DNA of 64,000 nt, taken from positions 62,001 to 126,000 of the forward strand of contig NZ_JAEKEZ010000010.1 of NCBI RefSeq assembly GCF_016650815.1, written 5' to 3'. The notes below the pieces were generated by a model. The model did not search any database and was not told the DNA's origin. It saw only the letters and a list, made by a program, of their open reading frames with translations. Of this stretch, positions 28,103 through 38,334 are shown piece after piece. This DNA comes from Pseudomonas sp. TH31. GTDB taxonomy: Bacteria; Pseudomonadota; Gammaproteobacteria; Pseudomonadales; Pseudomonadaceae. The first letter of the stretch is position 1. Each line of letters begins with the position of its first letter. The position numbers and the translations under genes were made by a program.

Positions 28103-30697
28103 CACTTGTTCCCCTGTGCGCTGTTCACAGAAGCAACGCGATTATCTGATTGAGCGACCGAGCACAGCGCATCCACTTGGCGCAGTTGCTTGCCATCGCT
28201 TTTGCCTGGCGGCAGTGGCAACGCGCACTGCTGACCGGCCTGAGTGCCCCAACTGATCAACAGCCGGCGCGCATCGTCCTTGACCCGGCATAGAGCTGAC
28301 CGCCCTGCCCGACCACACCCACCGACACGCCGCGGTCATCGACCACGCTGGCGCCGAACGGCAATGGATTGCCATCAGACAGAGTGACGTTGAGCAACAA
28401 GGCCTGGCCGTTGCTGGTGCCGTATTTGAGGGCCACGACGGCGCCGGCACGCGGCGCGACTTGCTGGCTGGTTTCAGTCAGTTCGACGTCCAGGGAAGTG
28501 CCGAGCGGATCGATCGCCACTTCGTTCAACTCATAAGGCCGCAAGTACGGCACCACGGCGTTGCCGCGACCGTCGAGTTTCAACCCCGGAAAGCCGACCA
28601 CTTTGGCGCCTTCGGCACCTTCGGCCGTGATCACCGCCATGGTTTCGCCGCGATACGGGGTCATGGTCACGCCGTTCGGGTGGGCGACCACCGAGCCACT
28701 GGCATTGAGCGACAGGCTGTCATAGCCCTCGCCACGGCTGACGGTGGCGCCAACGATGGCTTTGGGACCAATGTACTGGCCGTTGACCGAGGTGCTGTTG
28801 GTGCGGCTCGCGCCTTCATGACCGGCGGTCACGCCATAGTTGTACTGGCGGTCTTCGCCGGCGGTGCCGCTAAGGGTCGCCTGTTCGCTGAAGTTGCCGT
28901 TGGTGTCGCGCAGCACCGGGCCGAGATCTGTGGCCGGTTGACCGTAGAACCGAACTCGATCGGCAGGCTCACGGTAAACAGCAAGCTGTTGTCCATGTCG
29001 CCCAGGCCGATGCGCGCACGGTTGGCGCTGACGCCATAACTGACCGAACCGACCTGCTTGTTGTAGCTGAACTGATACTGCAGGTCGCTGCCCGGCAAGT
29101 TCCAGTAATTCTGCGTAAAACCACTGAACGCCACTTGGCCCCATTCGCCCAGACTCTGGTTGGCGGTCAATGACAGACGACTGCGCGGACGGCCGAACAG
29201 GCTGGTGTCCAGGCCGCTGCGCTCGGCGTCTAGCAATTGCACGGCGTTGCTGAAGTCCAGGTAGTTTTCCGTGGAAAACCGCGTCGCCGCCACGGCGAAG
29301 TTACTGCCGGTGCTGAGAATGTTTTTGCTGTAGCTCACCCGCGCACTCTGGCCGCTGGCCGTGCCGCTTTTGAGGTCGGTCTGGGCATGGGTGACGTCCA
29401 CCGCCACCGCGCCGACCGGCGTGCTGAACGCCAGGCCACCGAGCGCCGAACGATAGTCGTCACTGGCCTGCGCGCCGCCGTAGCCGGTGAAGATATTGCT
29501 CAGGCCCCGCTGATAGGTGCCCTGCAACAACTTGGCCTGGCTGTCGATGTAGTTGTTGCGGGTTTCGCCGGCCGTGACACTGAAACGCGACGTGCCGGGG
29601 CGCAGCAATTGCGCGGTGGAGGCGAACGGCACAATAAAGCTCTGTTCGCTGCCATCGGCTTCATAGACGGTCACGTCGAGGTCGCCGCCGTAACCAGTGG
29701 AGTACAGGTCATCGATCACGAAGGCGCCCGGCGCCACCGTGGTTTCAAACAACAGGTTGCCGGCCTGGCGCACCGCCACTCGCGCACTGGTGCGGGCGAT
29801 ACCGCGGATCACCGGCGCATAGCCGCGTTGGGACTCGGGCAACATGCGGTCGTCGGTGCCCAATTGCACACCGCGATAGGCCAGGGTGTCGAAAATCTCG
29901 CCGCTGGTATTGGCCTCGCCCACGGTCAACTGGCTCTTGAGCGAGGTGATATCGCGCTGGGCATAGGTGTTCAGTGCCTGGTAGTTCTGCCCGGTTTCTT
30001 TCTGCCAGCTCATTGAACCGTTATGGCGCAGGCGCCAGTCACCCAGGTTCAGCCCGGCGTTGAGGCCCAGGTAGGCCGAATCGTAATTGCCGGTGTCGGT
30101 TTTGTTGTGGTTGGCGTTGAAGTTGTAGCTCAAGGTCCCGGCGGTCACGCCGCGATCCCACAGCTCGGGACTGACGTAACCGCGAGCGTCACGCCGCAAG
30201 GCAATCTGCGGGATGCTGACATCCAGTTGCTGACTGGAAGGCGAAAAAGTAGCACTGGCGCCTTCGATCAACTGCGCGATGTCCAGGCACGATGCGCCAC
30301 TTTCCACGCTCGCCGTGGCCTCGGGTGACAACCGACGCAGGTCGACGCCGATCAGCTCCAGCAAGCCACGACTGAAGCACACGGTCGGATGGCTGCCATC
30401 GGCGTCGGCATTGATACGAATGTCCTGGCGATTGACCAGTTTGCCGTTCACCGCCACGTCGGCACGGTATTCGCCGGGCAGCACCGGGTTGCCTTGCTGG
30501 TACTGGGTCAGGTCGAGGCTGCGCGAATCTTCGGGTAAAAATGCGTCGTTGAACTGCACGTCTTCGGCCAGGGCCGCCTGAGCCGCCAACACACCCGAAA
30601 CAGCTGCCAGCGTACGAAGAATCAAGGCTGTCACCGGATTCAAGGCAAAGCGAGGGCGCGCCTGCGGGTTGGCCCCCAGGCTTGGAAAAGTCGTCAT
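28102..30697 (-). CDS. fimbrial outer-membrane usher (frame broken by two one-base indels)
   Basis: 865 aa after correction, the normal usher length. Seen: signal peptide, N-terminal domain (VQFNDAFLPEDSRSLDLTQYQQGNPVLPGEYRADVAVNG), barrel with plug region (FVIDDLYSTGYGGDLDVTVYEADGSEQSFIVPFAS), and C-terminal segment. Breaks: 28916-28920 (CCGGG for CCCGGG; repair reads PQISARVLRDTNGNFSEQA) and 28284-28288 (CCCGG for CCCGGG; repair reads GQLYARVKDDARRLLISWGTQAGQQCALPLP and runs to the stop at 28102). Assembles and exports the pilus. P. aeruginosa CupC3-type in context. Confidence 0.9.
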
Positions 30698-30731
30698 AAA
30701 TTACTCGTGCACTAGAACGATCGCGAAGAAA

Positions 30732-31472
30732 TCAGGGCTTGAGCGCTTGCTTGATCGGCATCAGCGCGCCGTAGTCGTTGATGGCATTGAATTCGACCTG
30801 AGCGGCTGCACCGGGCAGCGACTTGAGCGTCGGCAAGGCAAAGACTTTGGTCTCGCCGGGGTTGACCATGCCGTTTTCACTCTCATAACGCTGGTTGCCA
30901 ACGGCCAGGGCCAGTTCAACCTGAGACACGTGAAACGCCGTCGGGTTGTAGGCTTGCAGCGCGTAGCCGTGGTCGGCCGGGATGACCTTCCACTGCACCG
31001 ATTGCGGCGCATCAGTCGGGTTACCGGGCAGGCCGTCGGGACGGTAGAAAATCTTGATCCGCGAACGGAAGGCCATTTGCAGCACGTTCAAGTCCACCGG
31101 GCCTTCAGCCTTGGGTGGAATCTCCAGTACGTTGAGCCAGAACACAGATTCCTGATTGGCCGGCAAGCTTGCGCCGGTGAACATCAGGCGCAGGCTCTGG
31201 CCTTTGCTCGGATCGACGCGCGACACCGGCGGCGACAGCACAAACGGTGCTTTCGAACTGGTGGGGCTGGATTGGATATCGCCAGTGTCGACCCAGGATT
31301 GCACCAGGGCCGGACGCGTGCCGTTGTTATTCAATTTGACGGTGATTTCCTTCTGGCCCGCCGGGTACACCAGGCGAGTCCCGGTGATCACCACACCGGC
31401 CTTGGCGTGTGAATACATCAACGTGGAAAACATCAGCAAGGCTGTAAGTCGTATTACGGTTGCATAACGCAT
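30732..31472 (-). CDS. PapD-type periplasmic fimbrial chaperone
   Basis: 246 aa from ATG 31472 (GAGGTG just upstream). Signal peptide (LTALLMFSTLMYSHAKA), then two Ig-like domains: GVVITGTRLVYPAGQKEITVKLNNNGTRPALVQSWVD, FVLSPPVSRVDPSKGQSLRLMFTG (the Arg/Lys anchor region) and ESVFWLNVLEIPPKAEG, the chaperone signature. It folds pilin subunits and delivers them to the usher encoded next (34 bases away). Confidence 0.92.
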   Translation of the reverse strand: MRYATVIRLTALLMFSTLMYSHAKAGVVITGTRLVYPAGQKEITVKLNNNGTRPALVQSWVDTGDIQSSPTSSKAPFVLSPPVSRVDPSKGQSLRLMFTGASLPANQESVFWLNVLEIPPKAEGPVDLNVLQMAFRSRIKIFYRPDGLPGNPTDAPQSVQWKVIPADHGYALQAYNPTAFHVSQVELALAVGNQRYESENGMVNPGETKVFALPTLKSLPGAAAQVEFNAINDYGALMPIKQALKP

Positions 31473-31544
31473 GACGCACCTCATCGGCTGCACGGTTGCG
31501 CGCCCCTGCCCGCCTGGGCAGGAGCGTGCCGCCATGGGCATGGC

Positions 31545-32090
31545 TTATTGGTAGTCGACGTTGTACGTCACGGAGCTGACCACGGTACCCAGGGTGGTGG
31601 TGCCGGTGGCGAAGTACTGGACGGTGTACGGCATGTTGGCTGCACCGGTTGCATCGATAGTGTTACGGGTGGTCTTGGTTTTCTGGTTGGTGTTACCGGC
31701 CTGAATAACTGCGCTGCCCTGTTGATCGACCAGTTGCAACTGAACGTGGCTGGCAGTGCCGGTCATGTTGAGCAGGTTGCCGCTGGCCGGGTCCACGGTT
31801 GCGCCCGAGTTGAAGAACGCGGCGGCGGTGGTCGCCGTACCGACGCAATTGGTCAGCTGGATGTTGAAACCGGTCTGGCCTTCAACCTCGCCGGAAGTGG
31901 TCAACAGCCCCGTGGAAATGGTCGGCAGCGTGACGGTCGCAACGGCTGGCGTAACCACGCCATCAACGGCGATGGTGCAAGTCTGGTTGCGCAGTTCACC
32001 GTTGAAATTGATGGTGCCGTCGGCAGCGTTGGCAAATTGAACGCCAGTGGCGGAAACCAGTACGGCGAGGGCGATGGCTTTGCGATTCAT
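31545..32090 (-). CDS. type 1 fimbrial major pilin
   Basis: 181 aa from ATG 32090 behind TTGGAG. Signal peptide (AIALAVLVSATGVQFANA), mature part with the pilin Cys pair (LRNQTCTIAVDG and IQLTNCVGTATT) and the C-terminal donor strand motif ending SSVTYNVDYQ (penultimate Tyr). First gene of the pilin-chaperone-usher-adhesin operon. The 420-base gap upstream (32091-32511) holds a BvgA-like palindrome and two REP elements. Confidence 0.92.
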   Translation of the reverse strand: MNRKAIALAVLVSATGVQFANAADGTINFNGELRNQTCTIAVDGVVTPAVATVTLPTISTGLLTTSGEVEGQTGFNIQLTNCVGTATTAAAFFNSGATVDPASGNLLNMTGTASHVQLQLVDQQGSAVIQAGNTNQKTKTTRNTIDATGAANMPYTVQYFATGTTTLGTVVSSVTYNVDYQ

Positions 32091-32252
32091 GGGACAACTC
32101 CAAAAGTAAGATTTCAAACCTTGTCGCGAAAGCCTGAATGGGTTGCCAGACGCGGGATGCGTCGTGGTTGTAACAAACCATGTGCCTGGGCGACGGGGTG
32201 AATCATCGGCTTCTGGAAGGGCTCTTCGTGTAGGGCCCATCCCTGCACTGCG

Positions 32253-32266
32253 TAGGAAATTTCCTA
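32253..32266 (-). promoter_or_regulatory. perfect BvgA-like palindrome upstream of the fimbrial operon
   Basis: TAGGAAATTTCCTA, a perfect 14-base palindrome made of two inverted TTTCCTA heptads, which match the BvgA consensus TTTCYTA. It lies about 160 bases upstream of the pilin start codon. The best candidate operator for the LuxR-type regulators of this block (inference). Confidence 0.6.
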
Positions 32267-32289
32267 GCGATTTGGAATGGATCAACCGC

Positions 32290-32363
32290 AAAAGATCGCA
32301 GCCTTCGGCAGCTCCTACATTGGAATGGGTGTACGTCCTGCAGGAACTGCCGAAGGCTGTGAT
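32290..32363. repeat. REP pair, AAAAGATCGCAGCCTTCGGCAGC type
   Basis: Left arm AAAAGATCGCAGCCTTCGGC and a decayed inverted right arm (CAGGAACTGCCGAAGGCTGTGAT). Located between the hybrid kinase and the pilin operon. Confidence 0.8.
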
Positions 32364-32411
32364 GGGCTTGATGTGATTGCCGGCGATGCCAGCCAGTTAA
32401 AGCACGAAACC

Positions 32412-32502
32412 CGTGGGAGCGAGCCTGCTCGCGAAAGCGGTGTATCAGCCAACATTGATGCTGAATGTAAGGCCGTCTTCGCGAGCAAGCCTGTTCCTAC
32501 AG
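32412..32502. repeat. REPIN (GTGGGAGCGAGCCTGCTCGCGA type)
   Basis: Arms CGTGGGAGCGAGCCTGCTCG and CGAGCAAGCCTGTTCCTACA, facing each other about 45 bases apart, just downstream of the kinase stop codon. Confidence 0.83.
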
Positions 32503-32511
32503 GGGTTGCGG

Positions 32512-35500
32512 TTAAGCGAGGTAATCCTGCAGCCGTTCGGCCAAGCGCTCCATCGCCTGTTGCAGCACATCAACCGCCTCGGTCAACACCACTGAATCCA
32601 GTCCGTTGCAGGCTGTTTCCAAGGCCTCGCAGGCCAGGATCAAGCCCTGTGCCCTGATAATCCGCGCGCCGCCCTTGACCCGATGAGCCAGGTCCGCCAA
32701 CCCCGGCAGGTCATGCTGGGTGAACAGACGCATCAACCGCGCCATGTCGTCAGCGTTGCTGCTGGCCAAATCGCCCAACAGGCTCTTGATCGAGTCTTCG
32801 TCACCGCGCGTCAATTGCTTGAGGCTGGTCAGGTCGATGTCATCGTCCACTGGCTCACCCGTGACGTCGGTCGGGACGTGCACGGTATTGGGCGCCACCG
32901 TGGCCAAACGTGCGTTGAGGTCCTTGAGGCTGATCGGTTTGAACAGGCAATCGTCCATGCCGGCCTGCCGGCAGCGGTCCTTTTCTTCGGGTTGGGCGTT
33001 GGCCGTGAACCCCAGAATCAGGCCCGGTGACAGATCGCGTGCACGTTCTTCGTCGCGGATCGCCCGGGCCAGTTCGTAGCCGTTCATGATTGGCATGTTG
33101 CAATCGGTAATGACCACGTCAAAGTGCTGACTGCGCCAGGCGCGCAGGCCATGGGCGCCGTCTTCGGCATCCTTGACCCGATGACCCAGGTAGCTCAACT
33201 GTTGAGACAGCAGCAGTCGGTTGGCCGGGTAGTCGTCGATCACCAGGATGTTCAAGGCGTGCGCCGGGGCGGTGGGTTCGACGGCAGTTGACGGGGACTG
33301 CACCACGGCTTGCAGGGTGGGCAATGAGAGCAGCACTTCAATGTCGGTGCCCACGCCCAGTTTGCTGGTCATGTTCAAGCGCCCACCCATCATTTCGCAC
33401 AACGTACGGCTGATCACCAATCCCAGGCCGGAGCCGCTGCGCGCCGACTGGTTATTGTTGCCGGCCTGAGTGAACGGGCTGAACAAACGCTGCTGGTCTT
33501 CGCTGGAAATGCCGCTGCCGGTGTCTTCGACCCGCAGGCAAATGTCCAGGCGCTCTCCACTGCTGTCCGGCGTAGCTTTCACGCTCAAGCGCACCTGGCC
33601 TTCAGCGGTAAACTTGATGGCGTTACTCAACAGGTTCGACACCACCTGCTTGAAGCGCAGCGGATCGATCAACACATCACGGTGCAGCGCCGTGTCCAGG
33701 TCCAGCACCAGGCGCAACTGTTTTTGCCGGGCCAGGCCTTCAAAAATGCGCACCACCGACTCCAGCAATTCGCGCAGGTTGGCCCGCTCCGGCGCCAGGG
33801 ATAAACGCCCGGACTCAATGCGCGCGATGTCGAGGATGTCGCCGATCAGGTCAAGCAAGCCCCGCGCCGCACCTGAAGCCACTTCGATGGCGAAACGATC
33901 CATCACGCCTTGATCGGCCTTCTTCATCGCCAGTTCAAGCATGCCGATCACCGCGTTCATCGGCGTGCGGATTTCATGACTCATGGTGGCCAGGAACGTG
34001 GTCTTGGCCCGGTTGGCGTCGTCAGCGCTGTCCTTGGCGTCCTGCAACGCTTCAAGCAAACGCCGACGTTCGCTGACATCGATCCAGCCGCCGATCATGC
34101 CCGTGACTTCGCCGTCGCTGCTACGGTACGGCAGCATCCAGTGGTAAATGGTCAACAACTTATCGTCGATGGTCAGGCTGCGATCCTGTACCCGCGGCAA
34201 ACCTTCCTTCATCACTTGCAGGAAATCGTCGTGGTAAGCGGTTGCCTCATCAAGGTTGTGCACGACGCCTTCGATCACGGTCTTGCCGATCACCGCTTCA
34301 CGCGCCAAGCCAAAGACTTGCAAATAACCGGCATTACACACCAGTAATCGCCCCTCACGATCCCGGACATAAATCGGGTGCGGTGTGCCGTCGATCAACA
34401 CGCGCATGAATTCCAGCTGATCGTTGAGGGCGATTTCCGCGAGCCGACGCTTGCCAATCAACCGCCGCAGATAGGCAATCCAGCCCAGCGCGATCAACAG
34501 CAACACCGCTGCCACGGAGAAGCCCTGGACAATCGCCGTCCGATTGCGTAGCCAATAACTGTCATCGACCACCACTTCACTGCGCCAGCGATTGGTTACC
34601 TCGTCCATCTCTTCGGGCGGGATGCTCAACAGCGCCTTGTCGAGGATCGAATACAGCTCCAGCGAACCCGGGCTGTGGCGAAAGCCACGCGCGCCGATTG
34701 AGTGCCGACGGTGCTGGTGATACGCAAACGGTCGCGATATTGCCGCGAGATCATGTAGCGCGCAGTAATCAGGGAATTGACGGCGGCATCGGCCTGACCA
34801 TTGGCCACCAGGGTCATGGCCTGCTGGGCGTTGCTGGCGTCCACCAGGGTTATTTTCGGGTATTGCTCGATCAACAGATCACGCACCGGGTTGCCACTAA
34901 TCACTGCCAGGCGCTTGCCGTCCATGTCATCCAGGGTGCCGGGGCTGTCGGGGCCGATGCGGCTGACCAGGACAAACGGCATGCTCAGGTAAGGCCGGGT
35001 GAACCGCAAAACACCTTCGCGCTCGGTACTCGGAGTCAGCGTAATCAACAGGTCAGCCCGATCGGTGCGAATCTGTTCGACCAGTTCGGGCACCGACTGG
35101 GCACGCTGAATATCGAATTTCAGGCCAGTGCGCAGCGCCACCTTGGCCAGCACATCGGCGCTGATGCCCCGGAATTCGCCGTCCTGACCGAAAAACGACA
35201 ATGGCAGGAAACTGTCATCAATCGCCACCCGCAAACGCGGATGCTGAGCCATCCAGCGCTGCTCGCTGACACTGAAATGCAGCACCTGCTTGCCCGGCAT
35301 GCTCGCACCACCGGCACTCCAACGGCGCAGAATACTCATGCTCTCACCCGCAGGAATGACCGCCAGCGCCGCATTGACGATACGCAACAGCTGCGGATTG
35401 CCACGGGCCATTGCGAACGAAAAATGGCCGACTTCCAATTGCGAGAAGTCGGCCAGTTGCACATTGTTCAGGTAGTTCTTGTTGATCAGGTAATTGGCAC

Positions 35501-36145
35501 TGATGGAGTCGCCCAGGTAGACATCGGCCGCACCGAAGGCCACGGCGCCGATGGCACTGAGGGTCGAAGGATAAAGTTGCAACTTCGCCTTGGGGTAGAA
35601 CGCCTTGACCACCTCGGGTGGCAGGTAGTGATAAAGCATCGCCACTTGCTTGTCAGCCAGGTCTGGCGTCAGGTTCTGGCTGTCACCAACCCGGTGACCA
35701 GGGTCGGCTGATCCTCGGCATAAGCGCTGGACATAGCCAGTTCCGGATCGGCGATTTCAAAGCTGTTAGCCGTCCCCAGCAGGTCCACTTCACCTTTTTT
35801 CAACGCCTCGACCACGTCTGCCCGTGAGGCAAAACGTCGTACCTCAACACGTACATGCAGCAACTCGCCGAGTAATTGCGCGTAGTCGGCGGTCAGGCCT
35901 TCATAGTCATCACTGCTGCCGGTGATCTCGAAAGGCGCGTAATCGGGCGCCGACGCGCCCAGCAACAAGGTGCCCTTGGCCCGCAGCCAGCGCCAGTCCT
36001 GATCATCGAGGGGCACGCTGTAGTCATCGACGTTCGAGCGCCCGAGCACCAACAATGATTGCGGGGCCTCGGTCGCGGCCAGTGCAGTGTGCATGACGCT
36101 GAGCAGCGAGAACGCAATAAGCCATTTTCTAAAGTAAATGCTCAT
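32512..36145 (-). CDS. unorthodox hybrid sensor kinase, BvgS/RocS-like (frame broken by two one-base indels)
   Basis: 1211 aa after correction. Signal peptide, two periplasmic SBP_bac_3 (Venus-flytrap) domains (about 35-250 and 270-490), a membrane helix (FSVAAVLLLIALGWIAYLRRLI), a PAS domain (PHPIYVRDREGRLLVCNAGYLQVFG), HisKA (FLATMSHEIRTPMNAVIGML), HATPase (NLLSNAIKFTAEG, DTGSGIS, GSGLGLVISRTL), receiver (LNILVIDDYPANR, VVITDCNMPIMNG, CLFKP) and HPt (ADLAHRVKGGARII). Breaks: 35690-35694 (CCCGG for CCCGGG; repair VTRVGDSQNLTPDL) and 34667-34672 (CCCGGG for CCCCGGG; repair ARGSLELYSILDKALLSIPPEEM). ATG 36145 directly follows the regulator's stop codon. Complete His-Asp-His-Asp phosphorelay. 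Confidence 0.9.
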
Positions 36146-36772
36146 TCAGATCAGGTTATTGCGCTTGGCGAAATCGGCCAGGTACACCACCGATTTCACA
36201 TTGAGCTTCTCGATCAGCCGGGTCTTGTAGGTGCTGACGGTCTTGTTACTGAGCAGCATGGCGTCGCCGATTTCCTTGTTGCTGAGGCCATGGGACAGTT
36301 GCTGCAAAATCGTCAGCTCGCGGTCGGACAGGCTCTGGATCAGCTCCAGGTCTGTGGATTCGACATCGCTGCGTCGCACCGAACTGGTGGCCAGGTTGGG
36401 AAAGAAGGTGTAGCCGTCCATCACGGCTTTGATCGCCTTCACCAACTCGTCGAGGTCATTGGTCTTGGAGATGAAGCCGGCAGCGCCAGCCTTCATGCAG
36501 CGCATGGAATAGAACAGCGCCGACTGCGAGGTCAGCACCAGGATCTTGCTTTTGAGGTTCAGGGCGCTGATGCGGCTGATCACTTCCAGGCCATCGAGCT
36601 TGGGCATGGCGATATCCAGCACAATCAGGTCCGGCGTATGTTCGCGGGCCAGTTGCACGGCATCGGCACCGTTGTCCGCCTCGGCAACCACCTCAAAACC
36701 CTCCTGTTTCAAGAGCATTTTGACCGACGACCGAATAAACGGATGATCGTCTACCACCAACGCTTTAAACAT
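36146..36772 (-). CDS. NarL/FixJ-type response regulator, BvgA/RocA-like (module 2)
   Basis: 208 aa from ATG 36772, behind AGGAG. Receiver (MFKALVVDDHPFIRSSVKMLL, LIVLDIAMPKLDGLEVI, FISKTND) and LuxR HTH (LSDRELTILQQLSHGLSNKEIGDAMLLSNKTVSTYKTRLIEKLNVKS). The kinase gene starts at the base after its stop codon, so the two form a BvgAS-type pair. A BvgA-like palindrome lies 123 bases upstream, suggesting autoregulation (inference). Confidence 0.92.
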   Translation of the reverse strand: MFKALVVDDHPFIRSSVKMLLKQEGFEVVAEADNGADAVQLAREHTPDLIVLDIAMPKLDGLEVISRISALNLKSKILVLTSQSALFYSMRCMKAGAAGFISKTNDLDELVKAIKAVMDGYTFFPNLATSSVRRSDVESTDLELIQSLSDRELTILQQLSHGLSNKEIGDAMLLSNKTVSTYKTRLIEKLNVKSVVYLADFAKRNNLI

Positions 36773-36894
36773 ATGAACTCCTGTAAAACACGCCGGAAAT
36801 AACCGGTGACGAGAATGTCCATGGCGCAAAAAAACAATGAAATGGCTGACCAGTCGCCGCCGTGTTCGAAAATACACGAGCCCGACTGAAGTGT

Positions 36895-36908
36895 AGGAAA
36901 TTTCTCGG
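36895..36908 (-). promoter_or_regulatory. BvgA-like palindrome upstream of response regulator 2
   Basis: TAGGAAATTTCTCG, with ten of fourteen positions of the perfect palindrome in a row. It lies between the REC-EAL gene and the response-regulator gene, where the latter's promoter must be. Confidence 0.5.
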
Positions 36909-36935
36909 CTTTTTCTGTCAAGTTTGAAACTGCTC

Positions 36936-38122
36936 TCATTTTGCCACTCCGTGCCCGTCCAGCCATTGCAGCAGGTCGTGACCGGTCATGGGCCGGGCCA
37001 GATGAAAACCCTGGCCCAATTCACACCCCATCGCCACCAATTGATCGCGAATGCGCTGGCTGCTGACGCCCTCGATCACCAGGCTCATCTCCAGTGAACG
37101 GGTCAGCGCCAGGGTGCTGGCAATCATCGCCCGTCGGCCGGGTTCGCGCAGCTGCTGGACGAATTGCCCATCGAGTTTGAGCTGATTGAAAGGCAATTGG
37201 CACAACAGACTAAGAGAGGAAAATCCGACACCAAAATCATCGATCGACAGCCCACACCCCAAGATGCGCAACCGCAACAGGTTCTCCCGGTGCTGGACGG
37301 CAGGTCCAGCAGGCCGTTCTCGGCCAGCTCGAACATCAATGTGGAGCCAACGAACCCGTGGCGTTGCAATCGGTATTGGATGTGATTGACCAAGACGCTG
37401 TCGGCCAGTTGCGAGGCATGCAGGTTGAACGACAACTCAAGACTCAAACCCTGGCGGCGCAAGACACCCAACAGGCTCAGCCCCTGCTCCAGTAACTGTT
37501 TGAACATTTGATCAATCAGATCGTAGGCCAGCACCGCGCCCAGAAAATCCCTGGGCAGCAGCACCCCTTTGGCCGGATGTTCCCAGCGCACCAGTGCTTC
37601 AGCGCCGGCAATGGTGGAGCGGCTCATGACGAACTTGGGCTGAAACCAGGCCCGAAACTCACCCAGGGCCAGCCCTCGACGCACTTCATCTTCGCTGGGC
37701 AGTTCCGTCAGAACGACGTCTGGAGTACAGAGCCCATGATTGAGGTTGTAACGATGAAGCAAGGTATACAACGAGCGCAGTTGTATCGGCTGGCTCATCA
37801 CGCCCAGAAGCTGTAAGCCGGACAACGAAGCCATCTGCCCCAGCGCCCGACGCAGTTCCGGTTGCAAGGTGCTGCACAAGGCGACCGCACGGACCATACC
37901 GACCTGGCTGGCACAGCGCAGGAACTCCAGGCAATCGAGGCCCTTGTCCGCCAGATCGCACAACACAATATCGACACCGCCGCACAAATGCAGCTGCACC
38001 ATAGCCTGTTCGCCGTCACTGGCTTGCAACACTTCACGCACACCCAGGCGCTGCAGCATCTTGACCTGCACACTGCGGGCAAAGCCGTGGTTTTCCAGCA
38101 CCAGAACACGTGGAGAGGCCAT
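36936..38122 (-). CDS. REC-EAL protein, RocR/BvgR-like, with degenerate receiver (module 2; frame broken by a one-base indel)
   Basis: 395 aa after correction at 37286-37290 (CCCGG, CCCCGG needed; repair reads SSTGENLLRLRILGCGLSIDDFG). The EAL domain keeps its catalytic set: EALVRW, NLHASQL, FELAENGLL, LSIDDFGVGFSS, QLKLDGQFV and VIEGVSSQ. The receiver is altered: LVLENHGF has Asn where the paralogue has the second acidic residue, and the conserved Lys is Gln (VMSQP in place of DVGKP), although the phospho-acceptor Asp (VLCDLADKG) is present. Predicted c-di-GMP phosphodiesterase with impaired phospho-switching (inference). Confidence 0.85.
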
Positions 38123-38208
38123 ATTCCATTCATCACTTCACAGACCCGAAGGCGCGAATAGTGACGATTGGAGGTGTATTTGACTGAAGGATTTATCCTG
38201 CCACCATG

Positions 38209-38222
38209 TAGGAAATTTCCCA
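38209..38222 (-). promoter_or_regulatory. BvgA-like palindrome upstream of REC-EAL gene 2
   Basis: TAGGAAATTTCCCA, 87 bases upstream of the second REC-EAL start codon, inside a 19-base stretch identical to the one in front of the first REC-EAL gene (25131-25149). Confidence 0.55.
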
Positions 38223-38232
38223 GAACTATGAC

Positions 38233-38324
38233 CGTAGGAGCGAGGCTTGCCCGCGAAGACGGAGTGTCAGCCATCATCCATGTTCAATGACACTCTGCCT
38301 TCACGGGCAAGCCTCGCGCCTGCA
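38233..38324. repeat. REPIN variant (GTAGGAGCGAGGCTTGCCCGCGA)
   Basis: Arms CGTAGGAGCGAGGCTTGCCC and GGGCAAGCCTCGCGCCTGCA, about 45 bases apart, just after the mgtA stop codon. Confidence 0.8.
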
Positions 38325-38334
38325 ACTGGCAGGA

